Below, in pieces: positions 8,873 through 18,048 of a stretch of 64,000 nt of DNA. The number at the start of each line of letters is the position of its first letter. Position 1 is the stretch's first letter. Location: contig CAZLFD010000003.1 of assembly GCA_964558715.1 (NCBI GenBank), positions 1 to 64,000 of the forward strand, written 5' to 3'. This DNA is from JBGSOV01 sp964558715. GTDB taxonomy: Bacteria > Patescibacteriota > Gracilibacteria > CAIRYL01 > GCA-016699755. Under the pieces are notes generated by a model. The model saw only the letters and a program-made list of their open reading frames with translations, did not search any database and was not told where the DNA came from. The position numbers and the translations under genes were made by a program.

Positions 8873-10210
8873 ATGAAACTCGTTCTGATCGGTGCCGGCC
8901 CCCTACCGGGTGATAGCAACAAAGTCGCTTCTGCTGCCGGCTTACGTACAGAACAGTTTTTAGCCGAGCTGCCTGCTGATGCAGATATAACACTGATACT
9001 GATAGAAAAGAGCGACTCACGCACAAGTGAGCCGGAGCAGGCTGTGGATAAACGCAAATGCATCAGTATCGACAAAAATGACTCCCGCTTATTCAAGCGT
9101 GTAAAGCAAGCGTTCGCTGCGACAAAACCAGATGCCGTCATCGGTATTAATACCTTTCCGAGCTACGTCGCTGCCAAATGTGTTGACGACCAAACCCCGC
9201 TATGGGCAGATATAAATGGCTGGTCGCTGGCAGAAGTGCAGGCACAAGCATTTTCTAAACAGTCAAACACGCCTCTGGCAATGGCGATTGCACGCGAAAA
9301 AACCATTGTAAAAAGGGCAGATCGGTTCTCGGTTGTTTCGACAGCACAGAAATATGCTTTGTACGGCGAACTCGCCCTTCTTGGACGCTTGACAAAAGAC
9401 ACATTTATGTACCCTTTTGTCGAAGTTGTCGAAAATACCTGTCGACCGCTGACCGCGTCAGAATCTGTACAAACATCGTCGAGCTTTCGCGGCAAGCAGA
9501 TACCCGAAGATGCCTTTTTGCTGCTTTGGCTAGGCGGCTTTAATGCCTGGGCTGATGCAGAAACCCTCTTCAAAGTAATGGAAAAAGCGATTACTGCGGA
9601 TGGAAATATCCATTTAGCGATTACCGGCGGCACATTGCCGGGTATCGATGAACAAACGTTTCCCGAGTTTCAGAAGCGAGTGGAAAATTCAAGCATTGCC
9701 GATCATATTCATTTTCTCAGCTGGCTACCAAAGGCGAGATTGGTAGACCTGATGTACGAAAGTGATGTGGGTCTCAATATCGATCGCATGTGCATAGAGA
9801 CCGAGACCGGTGCCCGGAATCGCCTAAACGAAATGCTGCGCTTTCGTCTGCCGCTTATAACCACGGCTGGCTCTGAGATATCTCGCATTTTAGGTGAACA
9901 CGGGGCAGCGCTTGTTTGCACAAGTGGAAACGTGTCTGATATCACTGATAAAATCTTGCTTTTATCCAAAGATATTGGAGAGCGCAAAAGAGTATCAGAC
10001 TGCCAAGAAACCTTGATAAAAACGCGTTTTTGTGCGACAATTACTCAGAAGCCAGTACGGCAATGGATCACCAACATACAATGCGCCCCAGAACGGTATC
10101 AGAAAGGCACTCTCGGCAAGTTGGCACTACCGGTGGCAGCAGTGGGCTATTTGCGTACCAACGGGGTGCGCGCATTCTGGCGCAAACTTCGCCAACACAT
10201 TGGTACATAA
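8873..10210 (+). CDS. Glycosyltransferase, GT4-like (GT-B fold)
   Basis: 445 residues from the ATG at 8873. N-terminal half has the LVLIGAGPLPGDS opening and a Rossmann-like donor/acceptor domain; the C-terminal half carries GT4 features: LLLWLGGFNAWADAETLF, IHFLSWLPKARLVDLMYESD, and a Glu-containing ETETGARNRLNEMLRFRLPL corresponding to the nucleotide-sugar-binding E-x7-E region. Likely adds a sugar to a surface polymer or lipid; substrate unknown. It diverges from cysS and its 3' end overlaps the reading frame of the next lipoprotein. Confidence 0.8.
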   Translation: MKLVLIGAGPLPGDSNKVASAAGLRTEQFLAELPADADITLILIEKSDSRTSEPEQAVDKRKCISIDKNDSRLFKRVKQAFAATKPDAVIGINTFPSYVAAKCVDDQTPLWADINGWSLAEVQAQAFSKQSNTPLAMAIAREKTIVKRADRFSVVSTAQKYALYGELALLGRLTKDTFMYPFVEVVENTCRPLTASESVQTSSSFRGKQIPEDAFLLLWLGGFNAWADAETLFKVMEKAITADGNIHLAITGGTLPGIDEQTFPEFQKRVENSSIADHIHFLSWLPKARLVDLMYESDVGLNIDRMCIETETGARNRLNEMLRFRLPLITTAGSEISRILGEHGAALVCTSGNVSDITDKILLLSKDIGERKRVSDCQETLIKTRFCATITQKPVRQWITNIQCAPERYQKGTLGKLALPVAAVGYLRTNGVRAFWRKLRQHIGT

Positions 10211-11679
10211 TCTGGCTTAAAAAAGCGCTTATTATTCTTTTAAGCGTCATCTTCGCCATGTCGCTGAGCGGCTGCCGAAAAAAATGTGAAGAGGGGTCTT
10301 CTACTTGGCCAGAATGCCAAAACATCGATGCGACACCGCCTCCCAACTACCGTGATATTGTCGTGTGGAACCTGCACGACCCAAGTGATGTGTTTCGCGG
10401 AGCGTTTCAAACATTTACCCAAACACGGGAGCAGGGGCTTAGCATCAACTATAAGCAATTTTCGAATCCTTACGAATACGAAGAACTTGTCATTAGCGAA
10501 ATCGCACAAGGCAAGGGGCCCGATGTGCTGGCCATCGACCCATTGTGGCTGACAAAGTACCCCGAACTGTTTGCGCCGATACCTCCAGATATCATGGTAC
10601 CAGAACAGGTTGATGAGCAATTCTTTCCGGTCGTGAGCAAACACCTGGTCAAAACCGATCCGAGTACACAACTGGCGGATATTTTTGCGTTACCGCTCTA
10701 TATCGACACCCTAGCGATCTACTACAACGCCAAGATTTTCCGCAATCAGCTCTACAAGATGAATAAGCCCGGTGAAACGTGGGAAGAAATCAAAGAACAA
10801 GCTTTTGACATGACCGAACAAGATAAATCGATCGAGCGCTTTCGCCTGTCGACCATAGCGTTGGGCCGAGCCGACAATATTCGGTTAGCGGCGGATATAA
10901 TCGCTATGCTTTTTTTGCAGTACGGAGTAGACCTCTTTAACGATGCGGGAGATGCAGCCGTCATCGCCGAGGCGCAAGGCACAGCGGGCGGCAGTGGAAA
11001 AAAGTATTTTCCTGGGGTGGAAGCGATGAACCTCTACACCGGTTTTTCAGATTCGCGCTATAAAAATTATTCGTGGAACCGCCTGATCACTGGGCTATAT
11101 CCGCAACTCGCTGAAATCGGTGCTTTTTCCCGTGGCAAGACGGCGATGATCCTTGGCTATTCAACCACATACAAAGACATTCTTGCTACCATCCAAGGGC
11201 TTGGCAAAAACAATGTCGCAACAATTATTCCGGATGATATCGACACCGTACCGGCACCGCAATTGAACGGCTTGAGCAATGATGCCCGTGTCGCACTCGC
11301 GCATTTCTACCCACTCGCCGTTTCTGTCCGCTCGGCTCATCGTGACGAGGCGTGGCAGCTTGTGCACTACCTCGCAACGAATCAGGATTTTGCTCGTCAA
11401 TACCACCAACAGACCGGTAAGCCATCTGCACTCAAGGCACTCAACCCCGAGCAGCAATCAAAAGCGCTTCTTGGTGTGTTTGCCCGACAAGTACCCTATG
11501 CCGATCTTTTGAATGTAATAAGCACTGAAGACTTTGAGCAGATATTTAAAAATGCCATCAAAGAGCTCGAAGTACAAGGGCTCGAAGAGCAGGTCTTGCC
11601 CACTATGCAGCTGCGCTTACAGTGTCTGCTCGACCAGACAAAAGGTGAACAGCTCGATACCGATTGCCCTCAAGTTTAA
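10078..11679 (+). CDS. ABC-type extracellular solute-binding lipoprotein (family 1 type), copy 1; start uncertain
   Basis: Lipoprotein with a type II signal: ALIILLSVIFAMSLSGC, the Cys being the lipidation site. Downstream resembles sugar-binding family 1 receptors (DIVVWNLHDPSDVFRGAF, GKGPDVLAIDPLWLTKYPELF, FALPLYIDTLAIYYN). About 30 percent-type resemblance to the following gene is visible throughout, so the two are paralogues. No ATG/GTG/TTG lies just before the signal peptide: the nearest ATGs (10063, 10078) give a 50-60 residue hydrophilic leader inside the glycosyltransferase 3' end. Either a non-canonical start (ATA/ATT/CTG near 10175-10210) is used or the 5' end is altered. No permease or ATPase gene is nearby. 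Confidence 0.75.
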   Translation, partial: TMRPRTVSERHSRQVGTTGGSSGLFAYQRGARILAQTSPTHWYIIWLKKALIILLSVIFAMSLSGCRKKCEEGSSTWPECQNIDATPPPNYRDIVVWNLHDPSDVFRGAFQTFTQTREQGLSINYKQFSNPYEYEELVISEIAQGKGPDVLAIDPLWLTKYPELFAPIPPDIMVPEQVDEQFFPVVSKHLVKTDPSTQLADIFALPLYIDTLAIYYNAKIFRNQLYKMNKPGETWEEIKEQAFDMTEQDKSIERFRLSTIALGRADNIRLAADIIAMLFLQYGVDLFNDAGDAAVIAEAQGTAGGSGKKYFPGVEAMNLYTGFSDSRYKNYSWNRLITGLYPQLAEIGAFSRGKTAMILGYSTTYKDILATIQGLGKNNVATIIPDDIDTVPAPQLNGLSNDARVALAHFYPLAVSVRSAHRDEAWQLVHYLATNQDFARQYHQQTGKPSALKALNPEQQSKALLGVFARQVPYADLLNVISTEDFEQIFKNAIKELEVQGLEEQVLPTMQLRLQCLLDQTKGEQLDTDCPQV

Positions 11680-11692
11680 TAAGCCGTACCCA

Positions 11693-13225
11693 ATGCAAAA
11701 CAAAATCACTTCTGCCGCCATTCTTCAAACTTCAGCACCCAAGCTGCTGATGCTTATTGGAGTACTGGGTTTGATGCTGATAGTCTTTAGTGCTTGCCGT
11801 GAAAAATGTGTTCCGGGAGCATCCATTTACCCCGAATGCCTCGAAAAGCCGATCGTACCCGAGCACGAACTGGTCGTGTGGAATTTGTATGAAGATGAAG
11901 ATGTCTACCAAGAGCAATTCAGCAAGTTTACCAAAGAGTATCCGATGGTCAAAATTAAATATCAGAGCTTTCCTGATGCCAAAGAATACAAAAACGCATT
12001 GATCAAGCAACTAGCTCTGGGCAATGGGCCAGATATCTTTGCCATGCCTTATGGATGGGTCGAAGAAAATATTGCTCTGCTCGCACCTGCGCCCATAACT
12101 ACCGGTGCCGCGGGTGAACAGATATTAACGGTCGATCCCGAGGTGTATCGCGAACTCTTTCATCAGGCGATTAGTGAAGTACTCATTCGCACTGTCGATG
12201 GAGTCGAGCGAGTCTTTGGTGTTGCCCTCTATCTCGATACCCTTGCCTTGTATTACAATGGAAAAGCCCTTAATGGAGCGATTCCGGAGAAGTATAGCCC
12301 CGCTGCGAGTTGGACGGAAATGCGTGCCGATGCCGCCAAAATGACAAAACGCGATAGCGAAAGCGGCGCTGTAATACGCTCGGGTATCGCCCTCGGATCA
12401 GGCAAAAGCATACGCTACGCCCCAGACATTATAAGCCTGCTCTTTGTCCAGTATGGCGCAAGTATTTATGATGAAGCGATGCGCAAGAGTATCCTCGCAG
12501 CGTCACAAGATTCCACCCCATCTCAATCGACCGAAACCCCTGCCAAAGAAGCCTTCAAGCTCTATACCAGCTTTACCGATAAAGGTGCACGAAACTACAG
12601 TTGGGATGAAGAAATGGCAGCAGATGATACCGCTGAGCTCGGAGCATTTTTACGCGGTGATATCGCTATGCTTTTTGGCTATTCCGACCTCACCAACGAA
12701 CTGGAAGCAGCTCGAAAAACACTGCGGGAAGCAGGAGAGAATGGTCTGATCGATACTACAGAAATCCGCCATGCAAAAGCTCCACAATTAGTGAGCGATA
12801 ACAACTATCAATGGCCAGATATCAGTAATATAGCCAGCTTTAACGGGTTTTTTGTAGCAGCACAGTCTGAGCATCGGGCAAGTGCCTGGGCGTTGATCCT
12901 TCAGCTCGCTGATACCGATAGTGCACGTACCTATGCTGAAAAAACAGAAAGACCACCTGCCCGGCGCGACATCACCGAAGAAGTATTAAGAAATGGGAAA
13001 TCGTCTCGCAAAGCCAAAATATTTGCAGATCAGGCCAAAACGGCGCGTGCACTGATTACGGGCGACCCCGATGACTTCGCGGTGATCATGCGATCTGCCG
13101 CCGACATTGTCGCAAAGGGAGAATTATCTATTGAAGATGCATTGCAGCAAGCAGAAGAGCGCCTGCAATGCGTACTTGAACGTATCAAAGGCGATGCAAC
13201 CAAAGCAAATTGCACTACGCTGTAA
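11693..13225 (+). CDS. ABC-type extracellular solute-binding lipoprotein (family 1 type), copy 2
   Basis: 510 residues from the ATG at 11693, 13 bp after the stop of copy 1. Lipobox FSAC follows a clear hydrophobic segment (LLMLIGVLGLMLIVFSAC). Shares with copy 1 the opening W-N-L-Y/H pattern (LVVWNLYEDEDVYQEQF), GNGPDIFAMPYGW and GVALYLDTLALYYNGKAL, and a C-terminal Cys (ERLQCVLERIKGD against LRLQCLLDQTKGE). Probably displays a ligand-binding domain on the outer face of the membrane. Substrate unknown, transporter partners absent from the window. Confidence 0.85.
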   Translation: MQNKITSAAILQTSAPKLLMLIGVLGLMLIVFSACREKCVPGASIYPECLEKPIVPEHELVVWNLYEDEDVYQEQFSKFTKEYPMVKIKYQSFPDAKEYKNALIKQLALGNGPDIFAMPYGWVEENIALLAPAPITTGAAGEQILTVDPEVYRELFHQAISEVLIRTVDGVERVFGVALYLDTLALYYNGKALNGAIPEKYSPAASWTEMRADAAKMTKRDSESGAVIRSGIALGSGKSIRYAPDIISLLFVQYGASIYDEAMRKSILAASQDSTPSQSTETPAKEAFKLYTSFTDKGARNYSWDEEMAADDTAELGAFLRGDIAMLFGYSDLTNELEAARKTLREAGENGLIDTTEIRHAKAPQLVSDNNYQWPDISNIASFNGFFVAAQSEHRASAWALILQLADTDSARTYAEKTERPPARRDITEEVLRNGKSSRKAKIFADQAKTARALITGDPDDFAVIMRSAADIVAKGELSIEDALQQAEERLQCVLERIKGDATKANCTTL

Positions 13226-13230
13226 TCTAA

Positions 13231-13785
13231 CTATGCGTTCTTGAGCTGTAAGAATTCTGCGCGTGTTCGCATGTCGTTTTTAAAGCGGCCGCGTAAAGAT
13301 GATGTTTCGACTGACGAGGCTTGTTTTTCTACACCGCGCGCCATCATACAGAGATGTTTCGCCGAAATGATAACGCCCACTCCACGTGCATCTGTGACCG
13401 TTTGAATGGCATCCGCAATCTGCATAGTAAGGCGCTCCTGATTTTGTAGTCGACGCGAAAATATTTCGACAATGCGGGGGAGCTTCGACAATCCGAGAAT
13501 AGTCTTATCGGGTATGTACCCGATGGTGACAGAACCAAAAAAAGGTAAGAGATGGTGCTCGCAAGTCGAGTAGAACTCGATATCACGGACAACGATCATC
13601 TCATCAAAGTTTTCGGAATCGAATGTGGTGACGACATCTTCGACACGCTGACCGTATCCACCGCAAAGTTTCTCCCATGCTTTTGCAGCACGCTCTGGCG
13701 TATTTTTCAGGCCCTCTCGCGAACTATCTTCGCCAATTTCGCCAATCAATCGTTGCATGATGTTTTGTAGGTTTTGAAGGTTCAT
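13231..13785 (-). CDS. folE: GTP cyclohydrolase I (FolE type)
   Basis: Converts GTP to 7,8-dihydroneopterin triphosphate, the entry to folate/biopterin and queuosine precursors. 184 residues. Zinc and active-site residues are visible: STCEHHLLPFFG (Cys and His ligands) and KHLCMMARGV (second Cys), with QNQERLTMQIADAI between. It lies 12 bp after proA. queA elsewhere in the window also belongs to queuosine formation, so dihydroneopterin may serve that route; folate genes are not seen here. Confidence 0.96.
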   Translation of the reverse strand: MNLQNLQNIMQRLIGEIGEDSSREGLKNTPERAAKAWEKLCGGYGQRVEDVVTTFDSENFDEMIVVRDIEFYSTCEHHLLPFFGSVTIGYIPDKTILGLSKLPRIVEIFSRRLQNQERLTMQIADAIQTVTDARGVGVIISAKHLCMMARGVEKQASSVETSSLRGRFKNDMRTRAEFLQLKNA

Positions 13786-13797
13786 AGAAGAAAAATA

Positions 13798-15063
13798 TCA
13801 AAGCCGAATCTGTCCGTTGCCCTGTACGATCCATTTGAAAGACGTGAGGCCTTCGAGAGCAAAAGGGCCGCGCACATGTGTTTTTTGAGTGGATATGCCA
13901 ATCTCTGCCCCGAGTCCGAATTGCGCGCCGTCTGAAAATGCTGTTGAAACATTTGCATACACACATGCCGCGTCGACTTCTTGCAAGAAGCGCTCGACAC
14001 GACGCGGGTCTTCGCTGCAAATCGCCTCAGAGTGCCCAAGCGAATACGCTTGAATGTGCTCGAGCGCCTGATCGAAAGAGCGGACTGTTTTGATATTGAG
14101 CACATAATCAAGCCACTCAGTCTCTAAATCGGCATCAGTAAGGGGCTCGCTCGCTTCGTACGACACATCCGCCAACGTCGCCAGCACTGTCTCGTCAGCA
14201 TGGATTTTGACGAGGGGAATACCACTTTCTTGATGCAGTCGAAAAAACATCTGAGCAAGATCACGTACAAAGATGTCGGCAACAGAGTGGTGCACGAGTA
14301 CCGTATCGAGCGCATTGCAAACCGAGACCCGCCGGGTCTTTTCGTTGGCAACGATATCCACTGCCTTTGCCAGATTTGCGACTTCATCAACATATGTGTG
14401 TACAACGCTTGCCCCGGTTTCTATCACCGGAATGCTTCCATTTTGTACGCAAAAATCAATCAGACCCTTGCCTCCGCGGGGAATTATGACATCGATGAGG
14501 CCTCGTGCCGCCAACATTTCTGAAACTGCCTCACGCTCGATGGTGTCTAAAAATTGTACCGAATCCGCCGACAAGCCTTCTGCTGCTAGTGCTTCATGAA
14601 TTATTTTTACCAGTGCCCGATTGGTCTGCAAAGATTCCTTGCCACCCTTAAGAACGATTGCATTTCCCGACTTAATAGCAAGGGCTGTAGCATCGATCGT
14701 TACATTGGGGCGTGACTCGTAAATCATTCCAACGACTCCGATTGGCACGCGAATACGTGAGATTTTCATGCCATTCGGAATACGCTTTTCCTCGATGATC
14801 CGACCCACTTCATCGGGGAGATCCGCCACCGTCCGCACTTCATCTGCCATATGAGTAATGCGAGTGGCATCGAGCATCAGACGGTCACTCATCCCCTCGC
14901 GAGATAATGCGGCGATATCCTCCGCATTAGCAGAAATTATCGCTTCTGCCGCATCTTCAAGCTTGGCTGCCAAAGTGCGGAGAAACACATTTTTTTTAGC
15001 GGTTGTCATACCGTTTAATAATCGGGACGCCTGTTTTGCTGCAACAAACTGCTCAGTAAACAT
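13798..15063 (-). CDS. proA: Glutamate-5-semialdehyde dehydrogenase (gamma-glutamyl phosphate reductase)
   Basis: Second step of proline synthesis: NADPH reduction of gamma-glutamyl phosphate. 421 residues, standard length. ALDH-superfamily features: GVVGMIYESRPNVTIDA (cofactor site), LKGGKESLQTN, and the catalytic Cys in RRVSVCNALDTVLVH; C-terminal TTHVRGP-like signature appears as TQKTHVRGPFALEGLTSFKW. First gene of proA-folE with a good promoter in front. proB and proC are not in the window. Confidence 0.97.
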   Translation of the reverse strand: MFTEQFVAAKQASRLLNGMTTAKKNVFLRTLAAKLEDAAEAIISANAEDIAALSREGMSDRLMLDATRITHMADEVRTVADLPDEVGRIIEEKRIPNGMKISRIRVPIGVVGMIYESRPNVTIDATALAIKSGNAIVLKGGKESLQTNRALVKIIHEALAAEGLSADSVQFLDTIEREAVSEMLAARGLIDVIIPRGGKGLIDFCVQNGSIPVIETGASVVHTYVDEVANLAKAVDIVANEKTRRVSVCNALDTVLVHHSVADIFVRDLAQMFFRLHQESGIPLVKIHADETVLATLADVSYEASEPLTDADLETEWLDYVLNIKTVRSFDQALEHIQAYSLGHSEAICSEDPRRVERFLQEVDAACVYANVSTAFSDGAQFGLGAEIGISTQKTHVRGPFALEGLTSFKWIVQGNGQIRL

Positions 15064-15083
15064 AAGAGTTGGTAACGACCATT

Positions 15084-15112
15084 ATTATGTGCAGAAAACT
15101 GGATTTTATCAA
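15084..15112 (-). promoter_or_regulatory. Sigma-70-type promoter for proA-folE
   Basis: Minus strand TTGATA (15112-15107), 17-bp spacer, CATAAT (15089-15084), predicting a start about 14 bases before the proA ATG. Confidence 0.6.
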
Positions 15113-15162
15113 TCCCTCATTGGCACTCAACCTTCTTGCGAGCTTTCGCATTGAATGGCAGA

Positions 15163-15450
15163 ATGAAAGATGTGATAGAACAAGCACCTAAAAAAGGCCT
15201 CCGCAAAAAAATCGACCGCTTGCTTTTGGGCGTCGTGGTCGGGGGAGCTGTTGGCTCTATTCTTGGCGTTGCACTGGCACCCAAAAGCGGAAAAGAAACG
15301 CGTAAAATTGTGACAGATCGCAGCCGCGAAACCTGGAAAAAAATATCGGATATCATCGAAGAACGCGAAGCACGTGAACACGTAAAGAAACAAAAAGGCT
15401 TTTGGCATGTATTACATCAGTTGTTTGTCCGCAAAAAAGATGACCGCTAA
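15163..15450 (+). CDS. YtxH-like small membrane protein
   Basis: 95 residues from the ATG at 15163. A glycine-rich hydrophobic segment (LLLGVVVGGAVGSILGVALA) is followed by APKSGKETRK, the typical YtxH arrangement of one membrane helix then a charged, helical tail. Function of YtxH proteins is poorly defined (stress-linked in Bacillus). It heads the aroA-aroK-cysE group, overlapping the aroA start. Confidence 0.75.
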   Translation: MKDVIEQAPKKGLRKKIDRLLLGVVVGGAVGSILGVALAPKSGKETRKIVTDRSRETWKKISDIIEEREAREHVKKQKGFWHVLHQLFVRKKDDR

Positions 15451-16726
15451 GCGCGAACTGCAGCCTTATTTACACGGCGCAAGCGGCACTGTGCAAGTAC
15501 CTGGGAGCAAATCGTTGACCAATCGCGCCTTACTGTTGTGTGCTTTAGCAGAAGGAAAAAGCACGCTCACCGGAGGGCTAGAATCGGATGACTCGCAAGT
15601 AATGCAGGCAGCACTTGCCGACTTAGGAGTAGTAATTGAGAAAGCCGCAGCAAGATGGTCAGTAAGTGGGAATGGAGGGTTTTTTACTCCAGGGAATCAC
15701 GAGCTCTATTTGGGCAATGCAGGAACAGCAATGCGCTTTCTTACCGCTGCCGCAGGATTGATGAAAGGGAGAGTCAGGCTACATGGAAAGCGAAGAATGC
15801 ACGAACGCCCGATTGCAGACCTCATCGATGCCCTCAAGCAATTAGGTGTCAGCATAAAATCGGAAGCAAACAACGGTTGCCCGCCAGTAATTATTGATGG
15901 CAATGGAGAGCTTAGGGGTGGTAATTGTGTCGTGTCTGGAAGCATTTCTAGCCAATTCCTCTCTGCTCTTTTGCAGATCGCTCCCCTCACCAAAACCGGT
16001 GTTCAACTACATATCAAGCCGCCACTTGTCTCTCGTCCGTACTTACAAATGACGATCGGGTTGCTGCACAGATTTGGAATCAAAGTAATCGAGCATTCAG
16101 AACTGGAGTATGAGATTGCACCACAAGCACTGAAGCCCATAGAGCTCTGTATCGAAGGCGATGCCAGTGCCTCGGCACATGTCTTTGCCTTGGCGGTGGC
16201 TGCTGGTGGCGAAATTACCATTAATAACTTTCCGCAACCCAGTTTACAAGGGGATGCAGCTTTTCTGGATGTATTGCGCCACTTTGGCGCAAGCGTCGAA
16301 ACAGCAGCAAATGGCACCACCGTAAGAATGGAGAGTACAGTGCAGCCACTTGGAGCAATCGACCTTGAGCATATTCCGGATGCAGGCATGTCGGCAGTGG
16401 TACTCGCCGCACTTGCGAACGGCAAAAGTAGATTTACGGGCATGTCGACTTTGCGTCATAAAGAATGCGACCGCATTGCAGCATTAGAGCAAAATCTGAT
16501 AGCTGCGGGGGCAAACGTCAGTTCGGGGCCAGATTGGATTGAAGTCGACGGTAATCCGCAATGCTTACATGGAGCAGAAATCGAAACCTTTGATGATCAT
16601 CGTGTTGCTATGAGCCTAGCCGCGATCGGAGCAGCAACGCCGGGGATTATCATTCACGACCCGACTTGCGTAAACAAGACTTTTCCGACTTTTTGGGATG
16701 TGTTTGAAGCTTGCCGCAAACAATGA
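15440..16726 (+). CDS. aroA: 3-phosphoshikimate 1-carboxyvinyltransferase (EPSP synthase)
   Basis: Joins shikimate-3-phosphate and PEP in the shikimate pathway. 428 residues from the ATG at 15440, which overlaps the ytxH stop (an in-frame upstream extension is not needed). Signatures: PGSKSLTNRALLL near 18 (PEP/S3P-binding Lys), GNAGTAMRFLTA near 94, SGSISSQFLSALL, LRHKECDRIAAL and FDDHRVAMSLA. The usual Asp-Asn-Asp-type segment reads HIPDAGMSAVVLA, still with the catalytic Asp. Stop overlaps the aroK start by ATGA. Confidence 0.97.
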   Translation: MTAKRELQPYLHGASGTVQVPGSKSLTNRALLLCALAEGKSTLTGGLESDDSQVMQAALADLGVVIEKAAARWSVSGNGGFFTPGNHELYLGNAGTAMRFLTAAAGLMKGRVRLHGKRRMHERPIADLIDALKQLGVSIKSEANNGCPPVIIDGNGELRGGNCVVSGSISSQFLSALLQIAPLTKTGVQLHIKPPLVSRPYLQMTIGLLHRFGIKVIEHSELEYEIAPQALKPIELCIEGDASASAHVFALAVAAGGEITINNFPQPSLQGDAAFLDVLRHFGASVETAANGTTVRMESTVQPLGAIDLEHIPDAGMSAVVLAALANGKSRFTGMSTLRHKECDRIAALEQNLIAAGANVSSGPDWIEVDGNPQCLHGAEIETFDDHRVAMSLAAIGAATPGIIIHDPTCVNKTFPTFWDVFEACRKQ

Positions 16727-17283
16727 ACAGCTCTAAAAACATTATTCTCATCGGCATGCGTGGGAGTGGCAAAAGTCATGTGGGTCGCGAGTTGGCAGCT
16801 TGCCTCAATCGTCGCTTCTTCGACACCGATGTCGAAATAGAGAAACGAGTGCAAAAGAGTATTCCCGAGCTAGTCGCTAGCAAAGGCTGGCTTACATTTC
16901 GCCAGATAGAGACAGAAGTATGCCGCATTGTGAGCCAAGCCGAAAAAGCTGTTATTGCCACTGGTGGCGGCATTGTTTTACAGCCAGACAACATAAGTGC
17001 ACTCCGGCAAAATGGAGTCATCATCTACCTAAGTGTACCGTTGAAAGACCTAATCCACCGTATTCAAAAAAGCTCGCACAAGCGCCCCAGTCTCACGGGC
17101 AAAGACCCGGCGGATGAACTTCGCGCAATATGGCAAGAGCGCAAAAATCTCTACCCAGAAGCAGCGGATATCATCGTGGAGAACCCGAATGTAAGCAATA
17201 ATAAGGCGGCCGATATTCAGCTACATACCGAACAGGTGATTGCCAAGCTTAAGCAATTTCATTACGTCGAAAAAGATGTCTAA
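16723..17283 (+). CDS. aroK: Shikimate kinase
   Basis: Phosphorylates shikimate, one step before AroA. 186 residues from the ATG at 16723. Walker A GMRGSGKS, the shikimate-binding DTD (FFDTDVEIE), RQIETEV and GGG (ATGGGIVLQ) motifs and the LID Arg (HKRPSL) are all present. Overlaps both neighbours (ATGA with aroA; cysE begins inside its last codons). Confidence 0.96.
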   Translation: MNSSKNIILIGMRGSGKSHVGRELAACLNRRFFDTDVEIEKRVQKSIPELVASKGWLTFRQIETEVCRIVSQAEKAVIATGGGIVLQPDNISALRQNGVIIYLSVPLKDLIHRIQKSSHKRPSLTGKDPADELRAIWQERKNLYPEAADIIVENPNVSNNKAADIQLHTEQVIAKLKQFHYVEKDV

Positions 17284-17956
17284 TGTACGATTCGCTGTCC
17301 GCCAGCTCGGATTTTTTCCGTGGGATATCGTCGCCGCATTCAGTGAAGATCCGGCATTACGAAATAAAGTATTCGGCATTATCGAATTATTGACGTATCA
17401 AGGTGTGTGGGCAGTGGCCTTCCATCGTATCGCACATCTGCTATACGCCTTGCGAATTCCGGTCTTGCCGCGTCTCATTTCGCAAATATCCCGACTGGCA
17501 ACCGGCATTGAAATCCATCCCGGAGCCAAGATCGGCAAAGGGTTTTTCATCGACCACGGTACCGGGGTAGTGATCGGCGAAACGGCGATTGTCGGTGATC
17601 ATGTTTTGATGTATCACCAGGTGACATTGGGCGGAACCAGCTTGTGCAGTGGCAAGCGCCATCCTACCATTGGTAATCATGTTTTGCTTGGTGCTGGCGC
17701 AAAAATATTCGGGCCGATCAGTATCGGCGAAAATTCACAAGTCGGTGGTGGTGCGGTGGTGATCAAAGATGTGCCTGAAAACTCCGTTGTCGTCGGTAAC
17801 CCGGGGCGTATTGTGCGTCGCCATGGGAAAAAAGTGGGTTCTCCCATTGAACATGTCGATCAGATCTCCTTGCCAGATCCGATTGAAAAACGCCTCACTC
17901 AGCAAGATCGAAAAATAAAAATGTTGGAAAAACAGTTAAAAAACCTCGGAAAATAA
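17276..17956 (+). CDS. cysE: Serine O-acetyltransferase
   Basis: Makes O-acetylserine from serine and acetyl-CoA, the committed step to cysteine. 226 residues from the ATG at 17276. C-terminal left-handed beta-helix of hexapeptide repeats with the catalytic signature [18 protein letters not shown] and the substrate loop [16 protein letters not shown], then [15 protein letters not shown]. Short N-terminal helical part, as in the shorter CysE class. End of the ytxH-aroA-aroK-cysE unit; cysK is not seen. Confidence 0.95.
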   Translation: MSNVRFAVRQLGFFPWDIVAAFSEDPALRNKVFGIIELLTYQGVWAVAFHRIAHLLYALRIPVLPRLISQISRLATGIEIHPGAKIGKGFFIDHGTGVVIGETAIVGDHVLMYHQVTLGGTSLCSGKRHPTIGNHVLLGAGAKIFGPISIGENSQVGGGAVVIKDVPENSVVVGNPGRIVRRHGKKVGSPIEHVDQISLPDPIEKRLTQQDRKIKMLEKQLKNLGK

Positions 17957-18048
17957 TTCCCGAAGCCAGATTATTCTGCACCGCACTATTCCTCTTGTGC
18001 AAGCGATATTTTTTGGAGATAACAACAAAACATATTATTATCTTTAAA

